Positions 27,150-35,891 of a DNA stretch of 64,000 bases are shown in pieces. This DNA is from Falsiroseomonas sp051433165 (GTDB taxonomy: Bacteria > Pseudomonadota > Alphaproteobacteria > Acetobacterales > Acetobacteraceae). A model generated the notes under the pieces. That model was not told where the DNA came from. It made no database searches and was given only the letters and a program-made list of their open reading frames with translations. Numbering within the stretch: the first letter of the stretch is position 1; each line of letters opens with the position of its first letter. Where the stretch lies: positions 1-64,000 of the forward strand of contig NZ_JBHMFS010000024.1 in the NCBI RefSeq assembly GCF_051433165.1. Direction: 5' to 3'. The translations under genes and the position numbers were made by a program.

Positions 27150-28024
27150 TGACGCTCCGCATCATCACCGCCGACGAGCGGCAGGCCGAAGCGCGCGGCA
27201 TCAAGGCCGTGATCTTCGGCAAGAGCGGCATCGGCAAGACCTACCTCCTGCTGACGCTCGACGACGGCACCACGCTGTTCATCGATCTGGAGGCGGGCGA
27301 TCTTGCCGTGCAGCACTGGCGCGGCACCTCGATCCGCCCCCGCACCTGGGAGGAATGCCGCGACATCGCGCTGTTCCTGGCCGGCCCCAACCCCGCGCTG
27401 CGCGACGACCAGCCCTATTCGGCCGCGCAGTATGCTCGCGTGGTGCAGGCCTATGGCGACCCGGCGCGCATGGATGGCTTCGTCACCATCTTCGTGGACA
27501 GCATCACGGTCGCTGCGCGGCTTTGCTTTCAGTGGTGCCGCGGCCAGCCCGAGGCGCATTCCGAGAAGACCGGCAAGCCCGACCTTCGTGGCGCCTATGG
27601 GCTGCATGGCCGCGAGATGATCGCCTGGCTCACGCATCTGCAGCATGCGCGTGGCCGCAACGTGATCTTCGTGGGGATCCTCGACGAGAAGCTGGACGAC
27701 TTCAATCGCAGCGTCTTCGTGCCGCAGATCGATGGCAGCAAGACCGGCCTCGAGCTGCCCGGCATCGTCGATCAGGTCATGACGCTGGCCGAGATCAAGA
27801 CGGACGTCCCCCCCGGACAGCCCGCGGTCGCGTCGTTCCGCGGCCTGGTCTGCCAGACGCTGAACCCCTGGGGCTATCCCGCCAAAGACCGCAGCGGTCG
27901 GCTGGAGATGCTGGAGCCGCCGCATCTCGGGCAGCTCTTCCAAAAAATCCGCACGCCTTCTTCGCCGATCGATGCGCATGGCGCGTCGTCGATCGCGCTG
28001 CCCGCCACCACCGCCAACACCTGA
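27149..28024 (+). CDS. Sak4-like phage RecA-fold ATPase
   Basis: A 291-residue ATPase with a Walker A motif, FGKSGIGKTYLLLTL (near residues 23-37), and a Walker B-type strand, VTIFVDSIT (near 110). The size and layout fit the AAA_24/Sak4 group of phage single-strand annealing or strand-exchange proteins. These are usually encoded next to a single-strand-binding protein, as here. It probably pairs DNA during phage replication and recombination. The start overlaps the upstream stop (TGATG). Confidence 0.78.
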   Translation: MTLRIITADERQAEARGIKAVIFGKSGIGKTYLLLTLDDGTTLFIDLEAGDLAVQHWRGTSIRPRTWEECRDIALFLAGPNPALRDDQPYSAAQYARVVQAYGDPARMDGFVTIFVDSITVAARLCFQWCRGQPEAHSEKTGKPDLRGAYGLHGREMIAWLTHLQHARGRNVIFVGILDEKLDDFNRSVFVPQIDGSKTGLELPGIVDQVMTLAEIKTDVPPGQPAVASFRGLVCQTLNPWGYPAKDRSGRLEMLEPPHLGQLFQKIRTPSSPIDAHGASSIALPATTANT

Positions 28025-28040
28025 CCGGAGAAGAAGAACC

Positions 28041-28709
28041 ATGGCTTCCTGGAACGACTACAACGACGCACAGTCGAACCCGAACCTGATCCCCAAGGGC
28101 ACCGTCGTGCGGGTGCGCCTGACGATCCGCCCCGGCGGCTTCGACGATCCGAGCCAGGGGTGGACCGGCGGCTTTGCCACGCGCGGCAGCACCGGCGCCG
28201 TCTACCTCAATGGCGAGTTCACCGTGCTGGAGGGGCCCTACGCCAAGCGCAAGATCTTCACGCTGATCGGCCTCTACAGCCCGAAGGGGCCGGAATGGGC
28301 GGGGATGGGCCGCAGCTTCCTGCGCGGGATGCTGAACTCCGCGCGCGGCATCTCCGACAAGGATGTCTCGCCCCAGGCACAGGCCGCGCGCCGCATCGTA
28401 GGCTTTGCGGATTTGGAAGGGCTGGAATTCCTGGCGAAGATCGAGCACGGCACGGATGCCGGCGGCGAGACCAAGAACGAAATCCGCATGGCCGTGACGC
28501 CTGGCCACCGGGATTACCCGAAGACGATGGTGCGCACCGCCGCGCCGGTTGGGAACGCGCCGCCTGCCTATGCGCCGCCGGCACAAAGCTACGCCCCGCC
28601 GGCACACACGCCGCCGCCCGCGGCGCCGGCCATGCAGCAGGGCGCCTTTCCCATCCCGGCGCAGCAGACTGCCCCCAGCGCCGATACCCGTCCTACCTGG
28701 GCGCGCTGA
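28041..28709 (+). CDS. Putative phage single-strand DNA-binding-like protein
   Basis: A 222-residue protein. Residues 1-160 alternate beta strands and basic/aromatic residues (GTVVRVRLTIRPGGFDDPSQ, GEFTVLEGPYAKRKIFTLIG, FLAKIEHGTDAGGETKNEIR). A 60-residue Pro/Ala-rich tail follows, as in SSB proteins. The tail ends TRPTWAR rather than the acidic DDDIPF tip. The position after the Sak4-like ATPase supports the assignment, but the OB fold is inferred from pattern only. Confidence 0.6.
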   Translation: MASWNDYNDAQSNPNLIPKGTVVRVRLTIRPGGFDDPSQGWTGGFATRGSTGAVYLNGEFTVLEGPYAKRKIFTLIGLYSPKGPEWAGMGRSFLRGMLNSARGISDKDVSPQAQAARRIVGFADLEGLEFLAKIEHGTDAGGETKNEIRMAVTPGHRDYPKTMVRTAAPVGNAPPAYAPPAQSYAPPAHTPPPAAPAMQQGAFPIPAQQTAPSADTRPTWAR

Positions 28710-28726
28710 GAGAGGGACGCACCAGC

Positions 28727-30424
28727 ATGATGCTCCGCCCCCGCCAGAAGCTCTTCGTCGAGCGCAGCCTTCGTGCGCTCGACATCCACGGCAACACCAT
28801 CGGTGTTGCGAGCACAGGTTGTGGAAAGACGATCATGCTCTCCGCGGTAGCTGGCAAGCGTATCGATGGCGGCTCTGGAAAGGCCGCCGTTCTGGCGCAC
28901 CGGGATGAGCTGACGTCTCAGAACCTCGCAAAATTTCGCCGCGTGAATCCCGGCATGACCACCTCGGTGGTGGATGCCAGCCAGAAATCCTGGGGCGGCC
29001 AGGTCACCTTCGCCATGGTGCCGACGCTGACGCGCACGGCCAACCTGGAAGCGATGCCGGCGCTGGACCTGTTGGTGATCGACGAGGCGCATCACGCCGT
29101 CGCCGACAGCTACCGCCGGGTCATCGACCGGGCGATGCACCGCAATCCGATGTGCCGGATCTACGGCGTTACCGCCACGCCCAACCGTGGCGACCGGAAG
29201 GGCCTGCGCGATATCTTCTCCAACGTCGCCGACCAGATCCGGCTCGGCGAGCTGGTCCGGTCTGGCCACCTGGTGCCGCCCCGCACCTTCATTATCGATG
29301 TCGGAGTTCAGGACGAGCTGCGTGCCGTTCGCCAATCTGGCGATGATTTCGACATGACGGCCGTCGATCGGATCATGAACCGCGCGCCCGTCACCGAGGC
29401 GGTCATTGAGCACTGGAAGGAGCATGCCAGCGATCGACAGACGGTGGTGTTCTGTTCGACCGTGCCGCATGCCGAGGACGTCGCCAGTGCCTATCGGCAG
29501 GCCGGCATCTCGGCCGCCACAGTGACCGGTGAGATGCCGGAACACGACCGCCAGCGTGTCCTCGCTGCCTATGCCGCTGGGAGACACCAGGTCGTGGTCA
29601 ATGTCGCCGTCCTGACCGAGGGGTGGGATCACCAGCCAACCTCCTGCGTCGTGTTGCTCCGGCCCAGCTCGTTCAAGAGCACGATGATCCAGATGGTTGG
29701 CCGCGGGCTGCGTACGGTCGATCCGGCCGAGCATCCCGGCATCGTCAAGCGCGACTGCATCGTGCTCGATTTCGGTACTTCGTCGCTGCTGCACGGCTCG
29801 CTCGAACAGGATGTCGACCTGGAGGGATATGAGCCTGACGGCGAGGCACCGATCAAGACCTGCCCCAGCTGCGAGGCCGAGATCCCGCTTGCCTGCACAG
29901 CCTGCCCGCTCTGCGGCGCCAGCCTGATCGTGCCGGTGGTGCCGGGCGCGGTCAGTGAGCACCCCAATGGCTCGCTCTCGCAGTTCATCATGACGGAGAT
30001 CGATCTCCTCCAGCGGTCGGCCTTCCAGTGGTGCGACCTGTTCGGTGACGACGCGGCGCTCCTGGCCAACGGGTTCAACGGCTGGGCCGGCATCTTCTTT
30101 CTGAACGGGGCCTGGCACGCAGTTGGCGGCACGAAGGAGGAGCGGCCCCGCCTGCTGTCCATCGGTGAGAGGCTGGTGGCATTGGCCGCGGCGGATGACT
30201 GGCTGAACGCCTACGAGACAGACGAGAGCGCCCATAAGAGCCGGCGCTGGCTGCGCGAGCCGGCGACGGAACGCCAGCTGATCCACCTGCCACCGGCAGC
30301 CCGCGGTGATCTCGGTATGACCCGGTACCAGGCCTCGGCGCTGCTGACCTTCAAGTTCAACAAGCAGGTGATCCGCAGCTTGGTGCGCAATGCCCAGCCC
30401 GCGACGCTGGGCCAGGCGGCATGA
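28727..30424 (+). CDS. Superfamily 2 DNA/RNA helicase
   Basis: A 565-residue helicase: motif I ASTGCGKT (28-35), motif II DEAH (119-122), motif III-like GVTATPNRGD, and motif VI QMVGRGLRTVDP near residue 325. A four-Cys zinc element (CPSCEAEIPLACTACPLC) follows near 385. The remaining 170 residues are a separate domain (GWAGIFFLNGAWHAVGGTKE). ATG 28727 follows GAGAGGGAC. It probably acts in phage replication, recombination or R-loop remodelling. Confidence 0.88.
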   Translation: MMLRPRQKLFVERSLRALDIHGNTIGVASTGCGKTIMLSAVAGKRIDGGSGKAAVLAHRDELTSQNLAKFRRVNPGMTTSVVDASQKSWGGQVTFAMVPTLTRTANLEAMPALDLLVIDEAHHAVADSYRRVIDRAMHRNPMCRIYGVTATPNRGDRKGLRDIFSNVADQIRLGELVRSGHLVPPRTFIIDVGVQDELRAVRQSGDDFDMTAVDRIMNRAPVTEAVIEHWKEHASDRQTVVFCSTVPHAEDVASAYRQAGISAATVTGEMPEHDRQRVLAAYAAGRHQVVVNVAVLTEGWDHQPTSCVVLLRPSSFKSTMIQMVGRGLRTVDPAEHPGIVKRDCIVLDFGTSSLLHGSLEQDVDLEGYEPDGEAPIKTCPSCEAEIPLACTACPLCGASLIVPVVPGAVSEHPNGSLSQFIMTEIDLLQRSAFQWCDLFGDDAALLANGFNGWAGIFFLNGAWHAVGGTKEERPRLLSIGERLVALAAADDWLNAYETDESAHKSRRWLREPATERQLIHLPPAARGDLGMTRYQASALLTFKFNKQVIRSLVRNAQPATLGQAA

Positions 30425-30430
30425 CCCGCC

Positions 30431-30823
30431 ATGCGCAATCCCGTCCCGCCCTGCGCCATCTGCCGCCGCTCCACGCGCGGCTTTGGCTGGTTCGATCCGA
30501 CACGGCGGCGACCGGCACGCCCCACCACCGCCTTCTGCAGCATGGCTTGCCAGGCGCTGTGGACCACCCTTGCCGCAAGGAGCGCCCCCGCCGTGGTTGA
30601 CCTCACTGAACAGGAACAGGCTGCCATCCGCGCCACCATGCGTCCGCTTGGGGAATGCCTGGGGGAGATCGGCTGGCAGACGCGGCTGATCGATCTGACC
30701 GAGCCGCAGGTGCTGACGCTGATAGAGGTCGCCGTTGGCGGCTTCCAGGAGGCCATGCAGGCCACAGCCCAGCAGGCGAATGCTCCGCATCGGCCGCTCA
30801 CCGCCGCGGATGCACCCTTCTGA
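30431..30823 (+). CDS. DUF6511-like small zinc-finger protein
   Basis: A 130-residue protein that begins CAICRR-STRGFGWFDP and carries CSMAC about 27 residues later. This gives a likely four-Cys zinc site, as in DUF6511 proteins of alphaproteobacterial phages. The rest is helical (EIGWQTRLIDLTEPQVLTLI). It lies 6 bp after the helicase and overlaps the exonuclease start (TGATG). The molecular role is unknown. Confidence 0.75.
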   Translation: MRNPVPPCAICRRSTRGFGWFDPTRRRPARPTTAFCSMACQALWTTLAARSAPAVVDLTEQEQAAIRATMRPLGECLGEIGWQTRLIDLTEPQVLTLIEVAVGGFQEAMQATAQQANAPHRPLTAADAPF

Positions 30824-31590
30824 TGCTGGACCTCAACAGCCGGGGCCAGACCTCGGGGCACGTCAACGCCGCCATCGAAGCGGCGCTGGTCGTCGCCAAT
30901 CGGGCCACGCCGCCGCGCACCTATCTGGGCGGCTCCCGCCTCGGCCACGCCTGCGAGCGGGCGCTGCAATTCGAGTTCGTGAAGGCGCCGAAGGATGACG
31001 GCGCCGACTTCAACGGGCGGCTGCTGCGCATCTTCGGGATCGGGCACGCGCTGGAGGATGTGGCCGTCGCCTGGCTGCGCGCCGCCGGCTTCGATCTCTA
31101 CACCCGCCGTGGCGGTGGTGAGGACGGCGAGCAGTTCGGCTTCTCGGTCGCTGGTGGCCGGATCCGCGGCCACGTGGATGGCGTGCTGGCTGGCGGCCCC
31201 GCGATCCCCGGCATGGCGTTCCCGGCGCTATGGGAATGCAAGACCATGAACGCAAAGTCCTGGCGCGAGACATCCAGCAAGGGGGTGGCGGCCAGCAAGC
31301 CGATCTACGCAGCGCAGATCGCGGTATACTAGGCCTACATGGACGCGTCTGTGCCCGGGGTGGCGGACAATCCGGCGCTGTTCACGGCCATCAATAAGGA
31401 CACGGCGGAGCTGCACCACGAGCTGGTGCCGTTCAACGCTGAGCTTGCACAGCGCATGTCGGACCGCGGGGTCCGCATCCTGGCAGCCACCGATGCGGGC
31501 GATCTGCTCCCGCGGATCGCCGCCCAGGCCGACCATTTCGAGTGCCGCTTCTGCCCCTGGGCCAAGCGCTGCTGGGCGCTGCCGGCATGA
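30823..31590 (+). pseudogene. Cas4/RecB-like PD-(D/E)XK exonuclease interrupted by amber codon
   Basis: The frame encodes a Cas4-like nuclease: a Cys in GHACERAL, GHALE, the motif II Asp in GHVDGVL, E-x-K in LWECKTM, and the Q-x-x-x-Y helix in AAQIAVY. At 31330-31332 a TAG falls where CAG (QAYMD) would be expected. The same frame then continues for 86 codons to ECRFCPWAKRC, the Cys cluster that would complete an iron-sulfur site. A single C-to-T change explains the break. The truncated 169-residue product would keep the nuclease core but lose the cluster. Overlaps with both neighbours remain intact. Confidence 0.8.
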
Positions 31591-33866
31591 GCCTCTGGGA
31601 CGACTTCAACGACGCACCCAGCATGCCCTGGGAGGAGCCTGGCGAGGCAGCGATCAATCACGGCGCCCTCGCCACCTTCCTCGATGTGGCGTTCGGATAC
31701 TGCGATGGGCTGATCCCCGTCCGCGGCTTCGTCGATCAGGGCCAGGGCATCAACAGCCGGCCCCACAACATCTGGCTCCCAGCCGACCGGCACGCAGCGG
31801 AGTCCCTCGGCACCTATGCCACCTGGGCGGCGCGGGAGGGCACCGCAGTCTACGTCCTTCCCGGCACAGTGGCGGAGCACGGCCAGGCGCGTGCAGAGCA
31901 TGTCCTGCAGATGCAGGCCGTGCTGGTCGACCTCGACACCGGCGATGTCGAGGCGAAGCTCGATCACCTGATCCAGCACATCGGTTCACCCACACTGCTG
32001 GTCGAGAGCGGTGGCCGCACCGCGGAGGGTGCCGCCAAACTGCATGTCTGGTGGCGGCTCACCGAGCCGGCCGGAGGCCAGGACCTCGCCCGCCTTTGCG
32101 CGCTGCGGGGCGAAATCGCCGACAAGGTAGGGGGCGATCCGCATTTCCGCTCCGCCCACCAGCCGATCCGCGTGCCGGGCACGATTTATCGCAAGGGAGG
32201 TGCCGAGCGCATCGTTGCAATCCGCCACCACGATTCGCGCCGTGAGGTGGACCTGGCCGAGTTCGCCGATGCCGTCGCCGCCATGCCCTTCCTGCCGGGC
32301 CAGGAACGCGACCCGGCAGCAGCAAAAACGGACCGGCCGAGCCTGGACGCCGTGCTCACCACCCCGGTACGCGACGGGGGTCAGGACGGCTGGACCCGCT
32401 TCCAGGGCGCCAGCGCCGCCATCGGCCACTTCATCCGCCAGGTGCATGAGGGCCGCCTGACGCCCGACCAGGGCTGGGAGGCGATCTGCGGTTATAACGC
32501 CGCCTGCCTGCGCCCGACCTGGCCACTGGAACGCCTGAAGGCGGAGGCCGATGCCCTCTGGGCTCTGCATGTCGAGCGCAACGGGCCGGCCCTGATCCGC
32601 GCAGGTGACGCACCACCAGCTCCTGTCCCTGCGCACACGCTCGGCGCGCTGCTGGACGACACATCGCCAATGCCGGATGACCTGATCGGGCCGCGCCTGC
32701 TGACCCCGGGTGGGATGCTGGTGCTCGGCGGTGCGCCGAAGGTCGGCAAATCCGACTTCCTGATCAGCCTGCTGGTGCACGCCGCCGCCGGCGCCCCATT
32801 CCTGCGCTTCACGGCACCGCGCCCGCTGCGGGTGTTCTATCTCCAGGCCGAGATCCAGTACCACTACCTGCGGGAACGCCTGCAGCAGTTGCGGCTCGAT
32901 CCCGGCATCGTGGCACGCGCCCGCGACACCCTCGTCGTCACCCCCAAGCTGCGCATGTTGCTCGACGACCAGGGCGTGCCCCTCGTCGCCGCGGCCATCC
33001 GTGCCGCTTTCCCCAACGCGCCGCCCGACATCATCTGCATCGACCCCATCCGCAACCTCTTCGATGGCGGGCCCGCAGGCGAAGGTGAGAACGACAACAG
33101 CGCGATGATGTTCTTCCTGCAGGGCCGGGTCGAAGCGCTGCGCGACCAGGTCGCCCCCGAGGCGGGCATCATTCTCGCCCACCACACGAAGAAGCTCAGC
33201 AAGCAGCAGGTGAAGGATGATCCCTTCCTGGCCCTGTCCGGCGCCAGCGCACTGCGCAGCTTCTACACCTCCGGGATGATCCTCTTCCGCCCCGACGAGG
33301 AGCAGACCGGACGCGAACTGCATGTCGAGCTTCGCAACGGCCCCGGCCTGGAACCCATGCTGGTCGATAAGCGTGGCGGGGCGTGGGTCGAACTCGACCG
33401 GACCGGCGAGCGCCTCGTCAGGAAAGACATCGGGCGCAAGCTCGATGCCGAGCGCACGCGCCGCCACGACGTCATCCTGCACTTGATTGCAGAGGAGGCC
33501 GAGGCAGGGCGGCTCTGCACCGCCAACGCCTTCGCCTCGAAGTTCGAAAACAGCCGCGGGCTCGGCGGTAAGGACACCATTAGCGACCGCATCACCGTAT
33601 TGGCGACAAAGGGCTACATCAAGTTTCGTCGTGACGCGCGCGATCTTGGCCAGCCCTATACGAGGTCCAAGAAGGGCTACCTTGTCGTGAAGGACATGGT
33701 GGTCGCCACCGATGAAGAGGTGGTCGACGCCGAGACCGGCGAGATCACACAGGCCACCCTTCCCGTCCTGCCCAGCCACTTTCTCTGCCCGCGAAGCGAG
33801 GCCCTGCTGGAGGTCGAGAACCCGGAAGTGTGGGTGCTGCACGACCCCGAAGAGGGCGGCGAATGA
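31587..33866 (+). CDS. Replicative primase/RepA-like AAA ATPase
   Basis: A 759-residue protein. The N-terminal about 290 residues resemble a primase-like domain (MQAVLVDLDTGDVEAKLDHL; HFRSAHQPIRVPGTIYRKGG). A RecA/RepA-like hexameric helicase domain follows: Walker A GGAPKVGKSDF near residue 380, Walker B DIICIDPIRNLF, and sensor IILAHHTKK. The C-terminal part has a winged-helix look (LCTANAFASKFENSRGLGGK). It overlaps the exonuclease frame by ATGA. It is the probable replication initiator or helicase of the prophage and lies directly before the repeat cluster at 33893-34085. Confidence 0.8.
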   Translation: MSLWDDFNDAPSMPWEEPGEAAINHGALATFLDVAFGYCDGLIPVRGFVDQGQGINSRPHNIWLPADRHAAESLGTYATWAAREGTAVYVLPGTVAEHGQARAEHVLQMQAVLVDLDTGDVEAKLDHLIQHIGSPTLLVESGGRTAEGAAKLHVWWRLTEPAGGQDLARLCALRGEIADKVGGDPHFRSAHQPIRVPGTIYRKGGAERIVAIRHHDSRREVDLAEFADAVAAMPFLPGQERDPAAAKTDRPSLDAVLTTPVRDGGQDGWTRFQGASAAIGHFIRQVHEGRLTPDQGWEAICGYNAACLRPTWPLERLKAEADALWALHVERNGPALIRAGDAPPAPVPAHTLGALLDDTSPMPDDLIGPRLLTPGGMLVLGGAPKVGKSDFLISLLVHAAAGAPFLRFTAPRPLRVFYLQAEIQYHYLRERLQQLRLDPGIVARARDTLVVTPKLRMLLDDQGVPLVAAAIRAAFPNAPPDIICIDPIRNLFDGGPAGEGENDNSAMMFFLQGRVEALRDQVAPEAGIILAHHTKKLSKQQVKDDPFLALSGASALRSFYTSGMILFRPDEEQTGRELHVELRNGPGLEPMLVDKRGGAWVELDRTGERLVRKDIGRKLDAERTRRHDVILHLIAEEAEAGRLCTANAFASKFENSRGLGGKDTISDRITVLATKGYIKFRRDARDLGQPYTRSKKGYLVVKDMVVATDEEVVDAETGEITQATLPVLPSHFLCPRSEALLEVENPEVWVLHDPEEGGE

Positions 33867-33892
33867 CCCGCTCATATCGTCTCCGCACTGAC

Positions 33893-34085
33893 CCAAACTG
33901 CTCCCCAAACTGCACAGTTTGGGACCAGATCTGCTCGCCCGCCGAAACTGCCAAACTGCTTTTCATGAACCAAATCAACGAGTTCCAGACAAAAGCAGTT
34001 TGGCGTAACGAATCTGCCCAAACTGCCCCCGAAACTGCTTTTCGTTCAGTAAAATCAGTATGTTGGAGCAGTTTGGCAGTTTGGG
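33893..34085. repeat. Iteron-like cluster of ten AAACTG(C) motifs
   Basis: Forward copies begin near 33893, 33906, 33945, 33952, 34019 and 34032. Inverted copies (CAGTTTGG) lie near 33915, 33995, 34068 and 34075. The extended form is CCCAAACTGC. The DNA is AT-richer than its surroundings. An open frame crosses it (from 33863), but its codons follow the repeats and no family is seen, so it is treated as non-coding. The position directly after the replicative AAA gene suggests an origin of replication or protein-binding array. Confidence 0.7.
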
Positions 34086-34150
34086 TTTTTTCCTCCCCCC
34101 TACGGGGGGTGTGCGTGCGCGTCCCAAAGACGCGCGCACACCACACCCGG
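34086..34150 (+). terminator. Strong GC hairpin after the repeat cluster
   Basis: A T run (34086-34090) is followed by CCCCCC-TA-CGGGGGG (about 34095-34109). Then comes a long imperfect hairpin, GTGTGCG-TG-CGCGTC with loop CCAAA and GACGCGCGCACAC on the other side (to about 34142). It could stop transcription leaving the replication genes or be part of an origin. It has no T run after the second stem, so a classical intrinsic terminator is not certain. Confidence 0.45.
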
Positions 34151-34284
34151 GGACGCCTGGTTCGGGTGCGTGGTCCACCCCTCCACCCGGGTCATCCCAC
34201 CCCAAGCCGGGCAGCGACGACGAGCTCCGCCAAGAACCGCGCCGTCGCCGCCCTCACCAGGATCATCCCCTCTCGGAGACCACC

Positions 34285-34830
34285 ATGGATTTCGCGACTC
34301 TCACCATGCCCGCCCCTGACGCAAGCACCGTCCCGCCCGATCCCAATCTCTACCGGCCGCGCAAGCCGGGCATCCTGGCCCTCGATCTCGGCACAACCAC
34401 CGGCTGGGCCCTACGCTTCGGCGATGGCGGGACGACCTCCGGCACCATGACCTTCAAGCCCGGCCGCTTCGAAGGCGGCGGGATGCGTTTCCTGCGCTTC
34501 ACCGACTGGCTCGTGGAGATCGCCATGCACGTGCACGGCCTCCGACGTGTGGTGTTCGAGGAGGTGCGCCGCCACGCCGGAACAGACGCGAGCCACGTTT
34601 ACGGTGGCTTCCTCGGCACGCTCACCGCCTGGTGCGAGGAACACGAGGTCCCATACGAGGGCGTCCCCGTCGGAACAATCAAGCGCTACGCCACCGGCAA
34701 GGGCAATGCCGACAAGGCTGCGATGATCGCCGCCATACGAGCTCGCGGCTTTCTGCCGGCCGACGATAATGAGGCGGATGCCATTGCGCTGCTGCTCTGG
34801 GCGACCGACCCGACTGGAGGCCGCGCATGA
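34285..34830 (+). CDS. RuvC-like Holliday junction resolvase (phage RNase H fold)
   Basis: A 181-residue protein with the RuvC-like acidic set: Asp34 in ILALDLGTTTGWA, Glu in VVFEEVRRH (near 92), and Asp in DDNEADAIALLLWA (near 161-166). The segment GTIKRYATGKGNADKAAM matches the DNA-binding loop of RuvC. It should cut branched DNA before packaging or in recombination. It starts 418 bp after the replicative gene, with CGGAGACCACC before its ATG. It overlaps the next gene by ATGA. Confidence 0.85.
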   Translation: MDFATLTMPAPDASTVPPDPNLYRPRKPGILALDLGTTTGWALRFGDGGTTSGTMTFKPGRFEGGGMRFLRFTDWLVEIAMHVHGLRRVVFEEVRRHAGTDASHVYGGFLGTLTAWCEEHEVPYEGVPVGTIKRYATGKGNADKAAMIAAIRARGFLPADDNEADAIALLLWATDPTGGRA

Positions 34831-35057
34831 GCATGTACGGCGCGCCGCGGCCGCCTAGGTCCTGCCTCGACCGCGGCACGCGCAGCCCGACCAACGACAG
34901 CGAGGTCAACGCCATGCGCGCCGCCGCTTGGCATCGGCACGGCGTGGCCGCGCTGCCTGTCGCCGACATCACGGACGACTGGCTCCGCCAGGCGATCACC
35001 AACGAAGCCAACCGGCGCTGGGGGCGTCGCAACGGGGAGAACCACCATGGCCGGTAA
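34827..35057 (+). CDS. Small hypothetical phage protein
   Basis: A 76-residue basic protein (MSMYGAPRPPRSCLDRGTRS; ITDDWLRQAITNEANRRWGR) that overlaps the RuvC-like gene by ATGA and the following gene by 11 bp. Its last 30 residues may form one DNA-binding helix. The function is unknown; tight coupling supports that it is real. Confidence 0.55.
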   Translation: MSMYGAPRPPRSCLDRGTRSPTNDSEVNAMRAAAWHRHGVAALPVADITDDWLRQAITNEANRRWGRRNGENHHGR

Positions 35058-35592
35058 GCGCAAGGCGAAACGCGCGACCGAGGATCTGGCGAAGCCGTCG
35101 AAGTGGCGGCTTCAGCATGGCGATTTCTCGGAGCCAGTCCGGGAGGCGGATCCCGAGACCGGCACGCCCGTGGCACATCGCCGCGCGGTGGACACGCTGG
35201 GGCAGATGCTCCTCAACGGCACCATCACGCCGCAGATGCACGAGGCGGGCTGCATATTCCGCACGCTGTTCCGTTCCGCGGCACTGGATGGCATCGCCAC
35301 CACCCAGTTCGTGCGCATCAGCGGCGTCACGGCGGACACCATGTCGGGCCGGCAAGTCGATGCCCGCCGCCGCGTGGCCAAGGCTCTGGACGCGTTGGGC
35401 GGCCACAACAGCCCGGCCGGCTCCTGCGTCTGGTTCGTCGTGGGCCTGGAGATGTCAGTCCGCGAATGGGCGGCACGTCGAGGATGGAGCGGCAGGCCGG
35501 TACCGCAGCCGATCGCGGGCGGCATGCTGGTCGCTGGCCTCGGCATCCTGGCGATGCATTTCGGGCTGACCCCGCGGCAGCAGGCGGCGTGA
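35047..35592 (+). CDS. Hypothetical phage protein (DUF6456-like)
   Basis: A 181-residue protein with a basic N-terminus (MAGKRKAKRATEDLAKPSKW) and helices AVDTLGQMLLNGTITPQMHE and GRQVDARRRVAKALDALGGH. The latter part (CVWFVVGLEMSVREWAARRG) resembles the DUF6456/antitermination-like proteins often found between ruvC-like and late genes of alphaproteobacterial prophages. A role in late transcription is possible but not shown. The start at 35047 follows GGGGAGAACCACC. Confidence 0.55.
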   Translation: MAGKRKAKRATEDLAKPSKWRLQHGDFSEPVREADPETGTPVAHRRAVDTLGQMLLNGTITPQMHEAGCIFRTLFRSAALDGIATTQFVRISGVTADTMSGRQVDARRRVAKALDALGGHNSPAGSCVWFVVGLEMSVREWAARRGWSGRPVPQPIAGGMLVAGLGILAMHFGLTPRQQAA

Positions 35593-35604
35593 AGCAGCGC
35601 GCCG

Positions 35605-35817
35605 CTACTCGGAGCCGAGGACGTAGGCGACGGCCTCGTTGATCATCGTAAGCGGCAAGGCAGGGTGGTGCGCCAGTATGACGTCGCGGACCGCCCTGCT
35701 GTCGCTTTCACCCGTCCAGGCGAGCGTCCCAGGCGAGCGCCGCGTAGCCCGCGCTGCCGCCAGCGTCGCCCGACTGAGCCACGGATGTTCGGGGCGGGGC
35801 TGCTCACCGTCGGGCAT
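35605..35817 (-). CDS. Small hypothetical protein
   Basis: A 70-residue reading frame on the minus strand (MPDGEQPRPEHPWLSRATLA; ESDSRAVRDVILAHHPALPL), with GGAGGG upstream of ATG 35817. It is convergent with the preceding phage gene and divergent from the next. The sequence looks like a small soluble helical protein. No family is known to me. Confidence 0.45.
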   Translation of the reverse strand: MPDGEQPRPEHPWLSRATLAAARATRRSPGTLAWTGESDSRAVRDVILAHHPALPLTMINEAVAYVLGSE

Positions 35818-35891
35818 GGCCGACGATAGCCCTCCTATGAGAACAAGACAAGAACATGCTATGAAGCGTGGGAACCGGAAGGAGACGAGCC

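Noticed and set aside
28589..30790. 733-codon minus-strand frame opposite the SF2 helicase
   Set aside because: It is a GC-driven antisense frame; the opposite strand carries all helicase motifs and good start signals.
33893..34085. CRISPR array
   Set aside because: Repeats are 7-10 bases, irregularly spaced and in both orientations, without unit spacers or cas genes (the Cas4-like gene is phage-type).
33863..34450. Plus-strand open frame crossing the AAACTG cluster
   Set aside because: It exists because the repeat has few stops, overlaps the well-supported RuvC-like gene, and shows no protein-like pattern.
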